Source: Mucilaginibacter sp. JRF (GTDB taxonomy: Bacteria; Bacteroidota; Bacteroidia; Sphingobacteriales; Sphingobacteriaceae). Taken from it: a stretch of 64,000 bases of DNA. Position 1 is the first letter of the stretch; every line of letters starts with the position of its first letter. Below, piece by piece: positions 31,780 through 41,500 of this stretch. The notes beneath the pieces are model-generated. The model worked only from the letters and a program-made list of their open reading frames with translations. It did not search any database and was not told the DNA's origin. Location of the stretch: the NCBI RefSeq assembly GCF_015223065.1, contig NZ_JADFBY010000009.1, forward strand, positions 1 through 64,000, read 5' to 3'. A program made the translations under genes and the position numbers.

Positions 31780-33069
31780 TTACTTATCAGCATACCTCAC
31801 ACCAACCGCATTAGCGTGCGCATGCAAGCCTTCCAGTTCAGCCAAAGTTTGTACCGAAGGGCCAATGTTTTGCAGACCATCAGCCGTGATATGCTGGAAT
31901 GTTATCTTCTTAACAAAAGAATCAACTGAAACACCCGAATAGGCTTTGGCATAGCTACTTGTGGGTAGCGTATGGTTGGTGCCTGATGCATAATCGCCAG
32001 CGCTTTCAGGAGTAAGGTTGCCCAGAAATACCGAACCAGCGTTGATGATGCTGCTTGTTATTTGCTGCCACTTTTCGGTGGCTAATATCAGGTGCTCCGG
32101 CGCGTATTGGTTGCTGAAATTCATGGCTTCGCCAAGGCTGCCGGTTACTACGATGTATGAGTGATCAATAGCCTGGCGGGCTATCTCAGCACGTGGCAGT
32201 ACGGCTAACTGTTTCTCCACTTCATCGGCTGCTGCCGCGGCTATTTCGCCGGATGTGCAAACCAACACCGCCTGGCTATCGATACCATGCTCAGCCTGCG
32301 CCAAAAGGTCGGCGGCGATGAATTTCGGGTTGGAGGTTTCATCGGCTATCACCAAAACTTCTGATGGTCCGGCGGGCATATCAATAGCTGTTGTAGTGGT
32401 TGATTGTATTATGGTTTTTGCCTTGGTAACAAATTGATTTCCAGGACCAAATATCTTTTCAACTTTATTGATACTTTCGGTACCGTAAGCCATCGCCGCG
32501 ATAGCCTGGGAGCCACCTGCCAGAAATATCCTGTCGATACCCAGCATCAAAGCCACATAGGCAATGAAGGCATTTACCTTGCCGTTTTTTTGCGGTGGCG
32601 AACATACGATCAGCTCATGGCAACCGGCAATTTTAGCGGGTATACCAAGCATCAAAAAGGTACTTGGCAACACGGCCGATCCACCGGGAATATACAGGCC
32701 AACCTTTTCTATCGGCCTTAACTCGCGCCAGCAGGTAACGCCGGGCATGGTTTCAACCTTGTCCTCAGTTTTTAATTGCGATTGGTGAAACTTGTAGATG
32801 TTTTGATAGGCAACGTCCAACGCAGCCTTTTGCTCGGGCAATACGGTGGCGGCTATCTCCTCCAGTTCGTGTTTATCGAGGTATAGTTTATCAAGCTCCA
32901 CCTTGTCAAATCGGTTGGCGTAATCAAGCAAGGCACGGTCGCCATGCTGTTGTACGTTGGCAATAACCTCCTCAACAATGGCGCGGATCTCATTAGCCGG
33001 GTCAACATTGCGTTGTATCAGCCGGACTATATCCTGTTTCGTTAAATCTGAATAGTTGTAAGTCTTCAT
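31780..33069 (-). CDS. hisD: Histidinol dehydrogenase HisD
   Basis: 429 residues; NAD-dependent oxidation of histidinol to histidine. Visible: VGLYIPGGSAVLPST, FGPGNQFVTKAK, IDMPAGPSEVLVIAD, LLAQAEHGIDSQAVL (Gln/His zinc ligands) and YAPEHLIL. Length typical. Confidence 0.97.
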   Translation of the reverse strand: MKTYNYSDLTKQDIVRLIQRNVDPANEIRAIVEEVIANVQQHGDRALLDYANRFDKVELDKLYLDKHELEEIAATVLPEQKAALDVAYQNIYKFHQSQLKTEDKVETMPGVTCWRELRPIEKVGLYIPGGSAVLPSTFLMLGIPAKIAGCHELIVCSPPQKNGKVNAFIAYVALMLGIDRIFLAGGSQAIAAMAYGTESINKVEKIFGPGNQFVTKAKTIIQSTTTTAIDMPAGPSEVLVIADETSNPKFIAADLLAQAEHGIDSQAVLVCTSGEIAAAAADEVEKQLAVLPRAEIARQAIDHSYIVVTGSLGEAMNFSNQYAPEHLILATEKWQQITSSIINAGSVFLGNLTPESAGDYASGTNHTLPTSSYAKAYSGVSVDSFVKKITFQHITADGLQNIGPSVQTLAELEGLHAHANAVGVRYADK

Positions 33070-33071
33070 TA

Positions 33072-33163
33072 CCTCTCCCCCAAACCCCCTAAAGGGGTGT
33101 TACGTCCTAAAGTATTAAACATGCCGTATCCTGTTTTGCTCCCCCTTTAGGGGGCAGGGGGGC
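33072..33163. repeat. CCCCCTAAAGGGG-family inverted repeat filling the hisG-hisD spacer
   Basis: Ends CCTCTCCCCCAAACCCCCTA and CCCCCTTTAGGGGGCAGGGG. The element occupies nearly the whole spacer and directly abuts the hisG stop codon at 33164-33166. Confidence 0.8.
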
Positions 33164-34015
33164 TCAAATTATTATCTTCTCAATAGGCAATACCACTATG
33201 CCCTGGGCTCCGGCTTGTTTAAGCTGGCTTATGCGGTCCCAAAAATCGCGTTCGGGTATTACGGTGTGCACGGCTACCCAGTCGCTTTCGGCAAGGGCTA
33301 CTACCGATGGGCTTTTTACGCCCGGTAATAATGCCGTGATAGCCTCCAGATTAGCTTTTGGCGCGTTCAATACCACGTACTTGGTTTCCTTAGCGCGCAG
33401 TACCGATTGTACGCGTTGTATCAGCTCCTGTATCAGGTCGCCATTTTCTTCGCCCTTACGGCCGATCAATACCGCTTCGCTGCTCATTACATCAGCAAAT
33501 GGTTTTAAGCCATTACTTTTTAGCGTGCCGCCGGTTGATACCAAATCACATATAGCATCGCTCAAACCTAAACCCGGCGAAATTTCAACCGAGCCGGAAA
33601 TGGTGCGGATGTCAGCCTGTATGTTATTGTTTTGCAGATACTTGTTAAGTATAACAGGGTAGGTGGTAGCTATGGCCTTGCCATTTAGTGAAGCCAAACT
33701 GCCGATCTCGCTATTGTTCGGGATGGCAATCTTAAGCGAACATTTACCAAAGCCTAAACGTTGCAGGTAAGCAACTTCAACCTCGGTTTCTTCAATAACG
33801 TTTTCGCCTACAATACCCAGGTCGGCAATGCCATCCTGTACGTATTCGGGAATATCATCATCGCGCAAAAAGAGTATCTCTAACGGGAAGTTTGATACCG
33901 GCGATATCAATGAGCTTTTATAATTTTCAAAGTTAAGACCACAATTTTTAAGCAGCTCAACAGACTTTTCATTTAGTCGACCCGATTTTTGGATCGCTAT
34001 TTTTAGTGTTTTCAC
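33164..34015 (-). CDS. hisG: ATP phosphoribosyltransferase HisG, long form
   Basis: 283 residues, long form with a C-terminal regulatory domain (about 210-283) that binds histidine for feedback inhibition. Catalytic part: IAIQKSGRLNEKS, YVQDGIADLGIVGENV, EISPGLGLSDAICDLVSTGGTL. Starts with GTG. First gene of the his operon, preceded by a histidine-rich leader peptide. Confidence 0.96.
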   Translation of the reverse strand: MKTLKIAIQKSGRLNEKSVELLKNCGLNFENYKSSLISPVSNFPLEILFLRDDDIPEYVQDGIADLGIVGENVIEETEVEVAYLQRLGFGKCSLKIAIPNNSEIGSLASLNGKAIATTYPVILNKYLQNNNIQADIRTISGSVEISPGLGLSDAICDLVSTGGTLKSNGLKPFADVMSSEAVLIGRKGEENGDLIQELIQRVQSVLRAKETKYVVLNAPKANLEAITALLPGVKSPSVVALAESDWVAVHTVIPERDFWDRISQLKQAGAQGIVVLPIEKIII

Positions 34016-34076
34016 AAAATAAAATTAAGGGTAAATAAATAAACGGGGGTGCTGTTATTTCGCGTAGAAACATACA

Positions 34077-34139
34077 TTATCTTATATCGCCATGATGGCG
34101 ATGATGCAGATGAAGATGATGTAGTTTGTAACCGTTCAT
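34077..34139 (-). CDS. his operon leader peptide (seven His in 20 residues)
   Basis: A 20-codon frame starting MNGYKL and continuing with CAT-rich codons: His at positions 7, 8, 10, 12, 13, 15 and 16. It lies 61 bases upstream of hisG, downstream of a well-formed promoter, and has a plain ATG and TAA. Seven histidine codons ahead of hisG are the hallmark of ribosome-mediated attenuation: starved ribosomes stall at the CAT codons and change RNA folding. The exact terminator/antiterminator pair is not resolved by eye. Confidence 0.85.
   Translation of the reverse strand: MNGYKLHHLHLHHRHHGDIR
34082..34098 (-). promoter_or_regulatory. Hairpin inside the his leader (ATCGCCAT/ATGGCGAT)
   Basis: ATCGCCAT and ATGGCGAT flank a single base, forming a compact hairpin that includes the last two His codons of the leader frame. 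A ribosome stalled on the preceding His codons would sit beside or on it. It lacks a following U-run, so it is not a simple terminator. Confidence 0.5.
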
Positions 34140-34179
34140 TTTTTAAATATATAGTAATACTATAGATTTTGAAGTGCTG

Positions 34180-34210
34180 CAAATATATGCAGTTGATAAT
34201 TAAATCAAAA
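34180..34210 (-). promoter_or_regulatory. Promoter of the his operon
   Basis: On the minus strand TTTTG (34210-34206) is followed after 18 bases by TATATTTG (34187-34180). This fits the Bacteroidota TTTG/TAnnTTTG promoter with near-normal spacing. The predicted start near 34173 leaves about 34 bases before the leader peptide. Confidence 0.72.
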
Positions 34211-34238
34211 TTATATGTGAATTTTTAAGAAAAATGAA

Positions 34239-34266
34239 AAAGCCCTGCCGCAAAAGGCAGGGCTTT
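34239..34266 (-). terminator. Rho-independent terminator after the fimbrillin-like lipoprotein
   Basis: AAAGCCCTGCC / GGCAGGGCTTT stem with a six-base loop, 22 bases past the lipoprotein stop and followed by a T-rich run on the minus strand. It insulates the his promoter from upstream transcription. Confidence 0.85.
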
Positions 34267-34288
34267 GAATGGCTTTAAATGTCTTTTT

Positions 34289-35233
34289 TCAGAAAGATTT
34301 ATATATCACTTCGCTGTTCCAAGCTGTGTCAACCTTTAAACCTGTACCGCCAAATAAATTTCCGGATAGTATGGTGATGGCATTGGGGTTTAGCGGTACA
34401 TTTTCGATTGTTTTTACGGTTGTGTTATTTGTGCCGTTAAAGGTGCAGGTAATAGATACTTTGTTCAGGCTATTAGGATCAACCAAAGTATAAAAAGCGA
34501 ATTTTCGCCCCTTCTTTTGATACAACGAAGCAGGGATTTGATAGATGGTTAAAGTTCCATTTTTCTCTCGCTCATAAGTTCCTTTAAAAGCAAATTCCTT
34601 GTACGTCGAATCAACATTAACTGAAATAGATTTGAGATTAGCGGGTATAGCATCCTCAACCTGAACAATCACCTTGGCAACAATACGTTGAATTTGTACC
34701 GGATGTGTTAAGCCACTTGTTGCGGAAACTGTAAAATCAAGTTTATTGAAAAATGATTCGCGCCTGAACTGAATGATCGAGCCCGTGTTCTGATAAAAGA
34801 AAAGCCCGGTTGTGCCATCATCAATAACTTCGCTTTGGGTAGTGTACGAAGCATCCCTGGGCTCAAGCCCGCGAATATCATCATTTATAGCGCCAAAAAA
34901 GTAGGCGGTATAATTTCCCGAACTTAATTCCATTGATAGGTTGCCGAAATCACTTTGGTAATCTGCAGAGCCCTTAATATTAACCAATGTACCCTGGTCA
35001 TTATATACACGCACAGATAGTACTTTAACTTGGGGTTCGCTTTCTTTCACATATATCAATGAATCGTCAACCGCATTTGCAGATAGATTTTGATGCTGCT
35101 GGGTAAAGCCCGTTACATTGAATGATATATTGTATTTCTTGCCATCGGTTGTTTCCGGGCCGGGTTTGTTTTCTCTTTTACAGCCCGATGCAATTAAAGA
35201 TGTCACACATAAGCCGATTATTATCTTTTTCAT
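34289..35233 (-). CDS. Fimbrillin-like surface lipoprotein A
   Basis: 314 residues from the ATG at 35233 (an upstream in-frame start lacks a signal-like N-terminus). MKKIIIGLCVTSLIASGC is a lipoprotein signal. Beta-rich, with a two-lobed pattern like FimB/Mfa2/fimbrillin families (SYNISFNVTGF-type opening strands; LSSGNYTAYFFG). Shares ILSGNLF near its C-terminus with the next gene, so the two are paralogs. Function: likely cell-surface or pilus-like structure, inferred. Confidence 0.68.
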   Translation of the reverse strand: MKKIIIGLCVTSLIASGCKRENKPGPETTDGKKYNISFNVTGFTQQHQNLSANAVDDSLIYVKESEPQVKVLSVRVYNDQGTLVNIKGSADYQSDFGNLSMELSSGNYTAYFFGAINDDIRGLEPRDASYTTQSEVIDDGTTGLFFYQNTGSIIQFRRESFFNKLDFTVSATSGLTHPVQIQRIVAKVIVQVEDAIPANLKSISVNVDSTYKEFAFKGTYEREKNGTLTIYQIPASLYQKKGRKFAFYTLVDPNSLNKVSITCTFNGTNNTTVKTIENVPLNPNAITILSGNLFGGTGLKVDTAWNSEVIYKSF

Positions 35234-35252
35234 TTTTTTTAAAGGACAAGGT

Positions 35253-36122
35253 TTAAAAATCAACTATCGTAGTATCGCTGTAATCACCATAGGTAATACC
35301 AAAGCTATGCTGGGCATCACTAAATAAGTTGCCCGATAAAATGGTACGGGTATTAGGTTGTATCACAACGCTATCAATAGTAACTGTTTTTACCGGTGTA
35401 CTGGCATCATTGTAAACAGTAATTATTACACTAACCGGACTTATAGTATTGGTAACAAAGGTTTTGAAAGTGTAATTATTTGTTCCGTAATAGTTGGTTA
35501 CATCTTTTTTGTGATAGTGCTGATATGGTGATTGCACATTGGGTAAACCTGTAGACAACATAAACTCCCGGTCATTATTAATTTGATAACTTATAGAAGC
35601 TACGCTTTGCGGAATAGCGTCGGTTATTACTACCTGTAATTGGCCGTTTACGCGTTTCAAATCCAAATTTTTTGTAACATCGGTGCTCGAAACTGTAAAT
35701 GGATATTTAGCATAAAAAATCTCTTTACCAATAGCCTTAACTTTTGTTTGATCAAACTGATCGGGCGCAGTTTTGGTTGCAAAAACTATAATTGTATAGG
35801 TGCCATTACTTAACTCCTGGCTTATGGTGCCAAAACGGGTTGTGGTACTATCTTGTACCACTTGGGCTACCAAGGTGTTCTCGCTATTGTAAATGTAATA
35901 TGCTAAAAATTTTGCTACGCTCGATAGGTCAACAGAAGCATTATTGCGTGTTTTTTGGGTTACGGTGCTTAGCGTATTAACACTGCTTATGTCAATGCCT
36001 ACATTAAAATTTACCGCATAAGTTTTTGCTTCGTTATCGGGGGCAGGGGTAGACTTTTTCTCTTTTTTACAAGAGATCACAGCAAGTCCTATCAATGCAA
36101 AAAGGTAAAAGGTTCGTTTCAT
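35253..36122 (-). CDS. Fimbrillin-like surface lipoprotein B
   Basis: 289 residues from ATG 36122. MKRTFYLFALIGLAVISC is a lipoprotein signal, followed by KKEKK and a Pro/Asp linker. The body has the same strand pattern as its neighbour: TYAVNFNVGI, QELSNGTYTIIVFAT, NLDLKRVNGQLQVVI and TRTILSGNLF. Nineteen bases separate the two genes, indicating a tandem duplication in one transcript. Confidence 0.68.
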   Translation of the reverse strand: MKRTFYLFALIGLAVISCKKEKKSTPAPDNEAKTYAVNFNVGIDISSVNTLSTVTQKTRNNASVDLSSVAKFLAYYIYNSENTLVAQVVQDSTTTRFGTISQELSNGTYTIIVFATKTAPDQFDQTKVKAIGKEIFYAKYPFTVSSTDVTKNLDLKRVNGQLQVVITDAIPQSVASISYQINNDREFMLSTGLPNVQSPYQHYHKKDVTNYYGTNNYTFKTFVTNTISPVSVIITVYNDASTPVKTVTIDSVVIQPNTRTILSGNLFSDAQHSFGITYGDYSDTTIVDF

Positions 36123-36178
36123 CTCTGGTAAGATTTGAAACAAATATAGTTATCGCATTAATAACTAATAGTTTATTT

Positions 36179-37684
36179 TTAATTTATCCGTTTGGTGATC
36201 ATATAAACCGTACCCTCATCAAAACTATGAAGGGCCTTTACGGTAAAATTCTTTTCAATTTCAGCTAAGCCGATAAGTTCGGGGCTGGCCATGGCATTAA
36301 ACCATACCAGGTAGAACTGTTTTTGCTTATTGAATTTGGCTACATCCGCCACGAAAAACTTATGCGGCACCAGTTTGGCATGTCCGCCTGTAAAAAAGTA
36401 AACAGCTTCGTCGGCATCCGAATATATGGGGATGTCGGGTTTATAGATATGTTTATTCGTTTTTAGGAAGCTAATGAAGGGCGAGGTGTTCCAGTCATCG
36501 TCGCTGTAACCCGGTACACCGTATTCAAATTCATCATCGTAACGTTTCAGGTCGATAACGGTGAGGTTATACAGAAAGCCTGCCATAACGATTACTGCTG
36601 CAACCGCTACCCATTTTCTATTATTCATCCTGATGGTCGATATAAGGCCCGGTACCCAGCCGGTACAAGCTATCAGCATATAAATATACATGGGCGATAA
36701 TAACCGCGAGTTTAATTGCTCAAATCTCGAAAAGGTGGCTATCAGCAATATAAATACAGCATAAACAACAGCAAACGTGGTAAATATGCTTTCGTACCTG
36801 TTGATTTCCTTACTAAGTGTACGCCAAATTATTACCACGATTAATGCTATTAATATAATGGCACTTAAAATTGCCCCGTACGGATGGGCGGCCTCCGTTA
36901 AACCCAGCCAATCGCATATTACTACGCCAAAGTAATGCAGGTTTTCGCCGAATGAGGTTACTGATGGCTTTCGGGTACCGGTTGATAGGCCTGATGACAG
37001 ATAATTAACCAGCAGGTTGATCACCAAAGGCAAAATGCCGGTAAAACCGAAAATCAGGGCGTTCGTCAGTCGTTTTTTTATAGCGAGCCTTGCATCGGCA
37101 AGTATAAGCAGGCCGCCTGTTGCTACAACCGTGATGCCTGCGTAACGGGTTATGCAGCATAGTCCTGCTATCAGCGCGGCAATTAATAACGATTTGAAAT
37201 CAGGTGTATTTAAATAACTCTTAAATGCGGGTATAAAAAGTATGGTCAGGAAGATGAATAAGGTTTCTGACCATAAATAACTGTATATCTCCAGCAGTGA
37301 AGGGCTCAGTAATATGGAGGCAAGCACCAACCATTTGTAAATTACCGATGGTGTTTTGAACTTGCTGATGCAATAGCCGCTTAATAAAACAACTCCGGCA
37401 AACAGCAAGCCATTAATTACCGGCCCGGCAGTTACCGCGTTTAGCCCGAATAAAAAACTGATGCTTAATACCGCCGGATAAAAAGCAGGGAAAAAGGTGA
37501 GGGGGCTGCCGTTAAAAGTAGTGAGGTTGCCATGTTTATAAATACTTTTGGCAGTGCTGGCATACATAATGGAGTCGGGCGATATGCCGACTCCGCTATA
37601 GTTTGTAAAAAAGTGAACAACAAAATAACCCGCTATGGCGAATAGTAAAGTATCGAAATGTTTAAGATAGCGGGTTAGGTGCAT
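36179..37684 (-). CDS. Multi-pass GT-C-type glycosyltransferase family protein
   Basis: 501 residues, about 11 membrane helices. The first outer loop has the acidic pair of GT-C enzymes (GVGISPDSIMYASTAKSIYKHG), as in ArnT/PMT families using lipid-linked sugars. A C-terminal soluble domain (about residues 395-501) follows the last helix. Sugar and acceptor unknown. gmhB lies 16 bases upstream on the same strand. Confidence 0.75.
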   Translation of the reverse strand: MHLTRYLKHFDTLLFAIAGYFVVHFFTNYSGVGISPDSIMYASTAKSIYKHGNLTTFNGSPLTFFPAFYPAVLSISFLFGLNAVTAGPVINGLLFAGVVLLSGYCISKFKTPSVIYKWLVLASILLSPSLLEIYSYLWSETLFIFLTILFIPAFKSYLNTPDFKSLLIAALIAGLCCITRYAGITVVATGGLLILADARLAIKKRLTNALIFGFTGILPLVINLLVNYLSSGLSTGTRKPSVTSFGENLHYFGVVICDWLGLTEAAHPYGAILSAIILIALIVVIIWRTLSKEINRYESIFTTFAVVYAVFILLIATFSRFEQLNSRLLSPMYIYMLIACTGWVPGLISTIRMNNRKWVAVAAVIVMAGFLYNLTVIDLKRYDDEFEYGVPGYSDDDWNTSPFISFLKTNKHIYKPDIPIYSDADEAVYFFTGGHAKLVPHKFFVADVAKFNKQKQFYLVWFNAMASPELIGLAEIEKNFTVKALHSFDEGTVYMITKRIN

Positions 37685-37700
37685 GTATTATATATAGTAA

Positions 37701-38192
37701 TTAATCTATCAAACCCAATACCGAACTGATCGGCTGGTCGCTATCTATTAATATACCGGTAACGCCGGCCAAAGTACCTGCCTCAACGTCGCGTTCGCGG
37801 TCGCCAATAAAGTATGATCTTGATGGGTCGATATTATATTTTTCGATGCCTTTTAGCAGCATGCCCGGTTTTGGTTTGCGGCAATCGCAGTCGCCGGTAA
37901 ACTCGGGGTGATGCGGGCAATAGTAAAAATCGGTAAACTCAACGCCGTGCTCGTGGTAAACTTCGCGCAGGTGCTGGTGCATTTTGGCCAGCTCATCCTC
38001 GGTATACCAGCCTTTGGCCAGGCCGCCCTGGTTGGTGGCAACTATAAGCAGGTAGCCTTTATCCTGTAAGGTTTTAAGTGCCTCAAAATTGTTCAATACA
38101 TGGAAATCCTCTAAGCGGCGTACATAGTCGCCCATTTCCTGGTTAAGTACACCGTCGCGGTCAAGGAATACTGCTTTGTTCTTTTCTTGCAT
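37701..38192 (-). CDS. gmhB: D-glycero-D-manno-heptose 1,7-bisphosphate phosphatase GmhB
   Basis: 163 residues, HAD family. Nucleophile FLDRDGVLN (Asp11/Asp13) and zinc loop with Cys92, His94, Cys102 and Cys104 (CPHHPEFTGDCDC) characteristic of GmhB. IGDRERDVEAG is the last HAD motif. Acts in ADP-heptose synthesis for lipopolysaccharide. Confidence 0.9.
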   Translation of the reverse strand: MQEKNKAVFLDRDGVLNQEMGDYVRRLEDFHVLNNFEALKTLQDKGYLLIVATNQGGLAKGWYTEDELAKMHQHLREVYHEHGVEFTDFYYCPHHPEFTGDCDCRKPKPGMLLKGIEKYNIDPSRSYFIGDRERDVEAGTLAGVTGILIDSDQPISSVLGLID

Positions 38193-38535
38193 TTGTTTGA
38201 TTTTTTTGCAAAATTAGCAATTCTAAAATTTTAACTGACCCAATAAAGCAAAAGCGAAAAACTCACTTATCGCAATAATCCTGCGTGTAGATAGAGTAAA
38301 TCGGAATTCTATATTATCCTTATCCAGTTTTCAAAATAAAATTCTGATTTTAGAACGATTCTAATTTCATGTAAATATGTAATAAATAATACTTTTTGTT
38401 AAAATTATATTAAATAATTGATGGATAATGTTAGCTATATTAAGAAAGTCGCAAAAATAATGAGCTAATTTTAAGTCTTTGTCAATTTAATTATCTTCGT
38501 AATTACACCCTAATTGAAACGGTTTAATTTTTATT
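38193..38535. other. Gene-free A/T-rich divergent spacer upstream of gltB
   Basis: 343 bases between gmhB and gltB. Strongly A/T-rich, without open frame, strong hairpin or repeat. CTTTG near 38477 with TAATTAC 18 bases on could be a weak promoter for gltB, but it matches the -7 consensus poorly. It presumably carries control signals for gltBD. Confidence 0.45.
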
Positions 38536-41500
38536 ATGAATCAAACTGATAGCCACCAGGGCCTTTACAGGCCTGAATTTGAACATGACTCGTGCGGAAC
38601 CGGATTTATTACTAATATAAACGGCCATAAGGAGCATAGAATTGTAAGCGACGCGCTTACCATGCTTGAAAATATGGAGCACCGCGGCGCCTGCGGATGC
38701 GATCCGGAATCGGGCGATGGTGCTGGTATATTAATACAGCTGCCACATGAATTATTAATGGAGGAGTGCTCAAATCTCGAGATCAGCCTGCCTGAACCGG
38801 GTGAGTACGGTGTGGGGATGATATTTTTCCCGAAGGACTCAACGCTGAAAAAGGCCTGCCGCACCATTATTGATAAGGCTGTTGAGAAGCTTGGCCTGCA
38901 TAAGCTGGGTTACCGTAAGCTTAGTACCGATAATAGCGTTATTGGCGAAACTGCCCGCAGTGTAGAGCCTGATAGCGAGCAGATATTTGTTGCCAAGCCT
39001 CACCATATTTTAAATATTGACGATTTTGAGCGCAAGCTGTATGTGTTGCGCCGTTATATTAATAAATCGGTTACCGAGCAGTTTCCGAAGGCTGCCGAGA
39101 GCTTTTATTTTACATCGTTCTCTGCTAAAACCATTATCTATAAAGGCCAGCTAACTACTTACCAGTTGCGTAAGTATTTCTCTGATCTTTCTGATCCGCG
39201 TGTGTCATCAGGTTTTGCCTTGATACACTCACGTTTCTCAACCAATACTTTCCCATCGTGGAAACTGGCCCAGCCATTCCGCCTGATAGCGCACAATGGC
39301 GAGATCAACACCCTGACAGGTAACCTTAACTGGTTTTACTCAGGCCTGCAATCGCTGGCATCATCATACTTTACTAATGAGGAGATGGAGATGCTGTTGC
39401 CGGTTATTGATAATAACCAGTCTGATTCGGCTTGTCTGGATAACATCATCGAGATATTGGTGCATACCGGCCGTTCATTACCACACGTAATGATGATGCT
39501 GATACCTGAAGCATGGGATGGTAACGAGCAGATGGACCCGATCAAAAAAGCATTCTACGAGTATCATGCTACCCTGATGGAGCCTTGGGATGGCCCTGCC
39601 GCCATCAGCTTTACCGATGGTAAACTGGTAGGTGCCGTGTTAGATCGTAATGGCCTGCGCCCGCTGCGCTACGCTATCACCAGTGATGGCCGCGTTATTG
39701 CAGGTTCAGAAGCCGGTGTATTGATCATTGACGAAAGCACCGTAGTTAAAAAAGGCCGTTTACAGCCGGGTAAAATGTTCCTGATCGATACCGAGCAGGG
39801 TAAGATCATTACCGACGAAGAAATTAAACACGAAATAGCCTCGCGCCAGCCTTATGGCCGTTGGCTGGAGAACTATAAAATTCGCCTTAACGAGCTTACC
39901 GAGCCCCGTTTGGCATTCGCCTCATTAAGTGCCGATTCGGTTTACCGTTACCAAAAGGTATTTGGTTACAGCCGTGAGGATACTGATCTGATCATCAAAT
40001 CAATGGCGCTGGATGGCAAAGAGCCGATAGGTTCAATGGGTACCGATGTGCCGTTGGCTATCTTGTCTGATAAGCCTCAGCACCTGTCGAGCTACTTTAA
40101 GCAATTTTTCGCGCAGGTAACCAATCCTCCTATCGACCCGATACGTGAGCGTTTGGTAATGAGCCTGGCTACCTTTATTGGTAACAATGGTAACTTGCTT
40201 GATGAGGATAAAATGCATTGCCATTGCGTAATGCTTAAGCACCCGATATTAAAGAACCACCAGTTAGAAAAACTGCGTAGTATTGATACCGGCCTGTTCC
40301 ACGCTAAAACACTGCAAACCTACTTTAAGGCTGATGGCCTGCCGGGTTCGCTTGAAAAAGGTATAGCAAGGCTTTGCCGTTATGCCGAGGATGCCGTTGA
40401 TGATGGCTTCGAGGTATTGATCCTTTCAGATCGCGCGGTGGACTCAGAACACGCCCCTATACCATCACTGCTGGCCGTATCAGCCGTGCATCACCACCTT
40501 ATCAAAAAAGGTCGTCGTGGCGCGGTGGGTATTGTAGTTGAAAGCGGCGACGTTTGGGAAGTACATCACTTTGCTTGTTTATTGGCATTCGGTGCTACGG
40601 CTATCAACCCTTACCTGGCGCTGTCAACCATCGAAACCATGTTGGAGAGTGGTAGCATGGAAACCAGCCTTGATCTGCGTCAGCTGCAAAAAAACTACGT
40701 TAAGTCGGTTAACGATGGCTTGTTAAAGATATTCTCAAAAATGGGTATATCTACACTGCAATCATACCACGGCTCGCAGGTGTTTGAAATACTGGGTATA
40801 AACCAGGATGTGGTTGATAACTACTTTGTTGGCGCAGTTAGCCGTATAGGTGGTTTAGGTTTGGATGAAATAGCCCGCGAATCGCTTACCAAGCATCGTG
40901 CAGGTTTCAACATCAATAAAGAGGACGATGCCCACTTATTGCCCGAAGGTGGTATTTACCAGTGGAAACGCAGGGGCGAGGCGCACTTGTTTAACCCGCA
41001 AACCGTACACCTGTTGCAGCACGCTACCCGTACCAACAACTACGAGGTTTATAAAAACTACTCAAAGCTGATTAACGAGCAGGGCGAAAAACACTACACC
41101 ATCCGTGGTTTGTTTGATTTTGCCCACCACCGCGAACCGATCAGTATTGATGAGGTTGAATCGGCCGAAAGCATCCTGAAGCGTTTTGCTACCGGTGCCA
41201 TGTCATTCGGTTCAATTTCGCACGAGGCGCACAGCACGCTGGCTATTGCCATGAACCGCATAGGCGGCAAAAGCAACACCGGCGAGGGCGGCGAGGACGA
41301 AATGCGTTTTGAGAAACTGCCAAACGGCGACTCAATGCGTTCAGCAATTAAACAAATAGCATCAGCACGTTTCGGGGTAACCTCAAACTACCTTACCAAT
41401 GCTGATGAGTTACAGATAAAAATGGCGCAGGGCGCTAAACCGGGCGAGGGTGGCCAGCTACCCGGCCATAAGGTTGACGACTGGATAGCCAGAACCCGTC

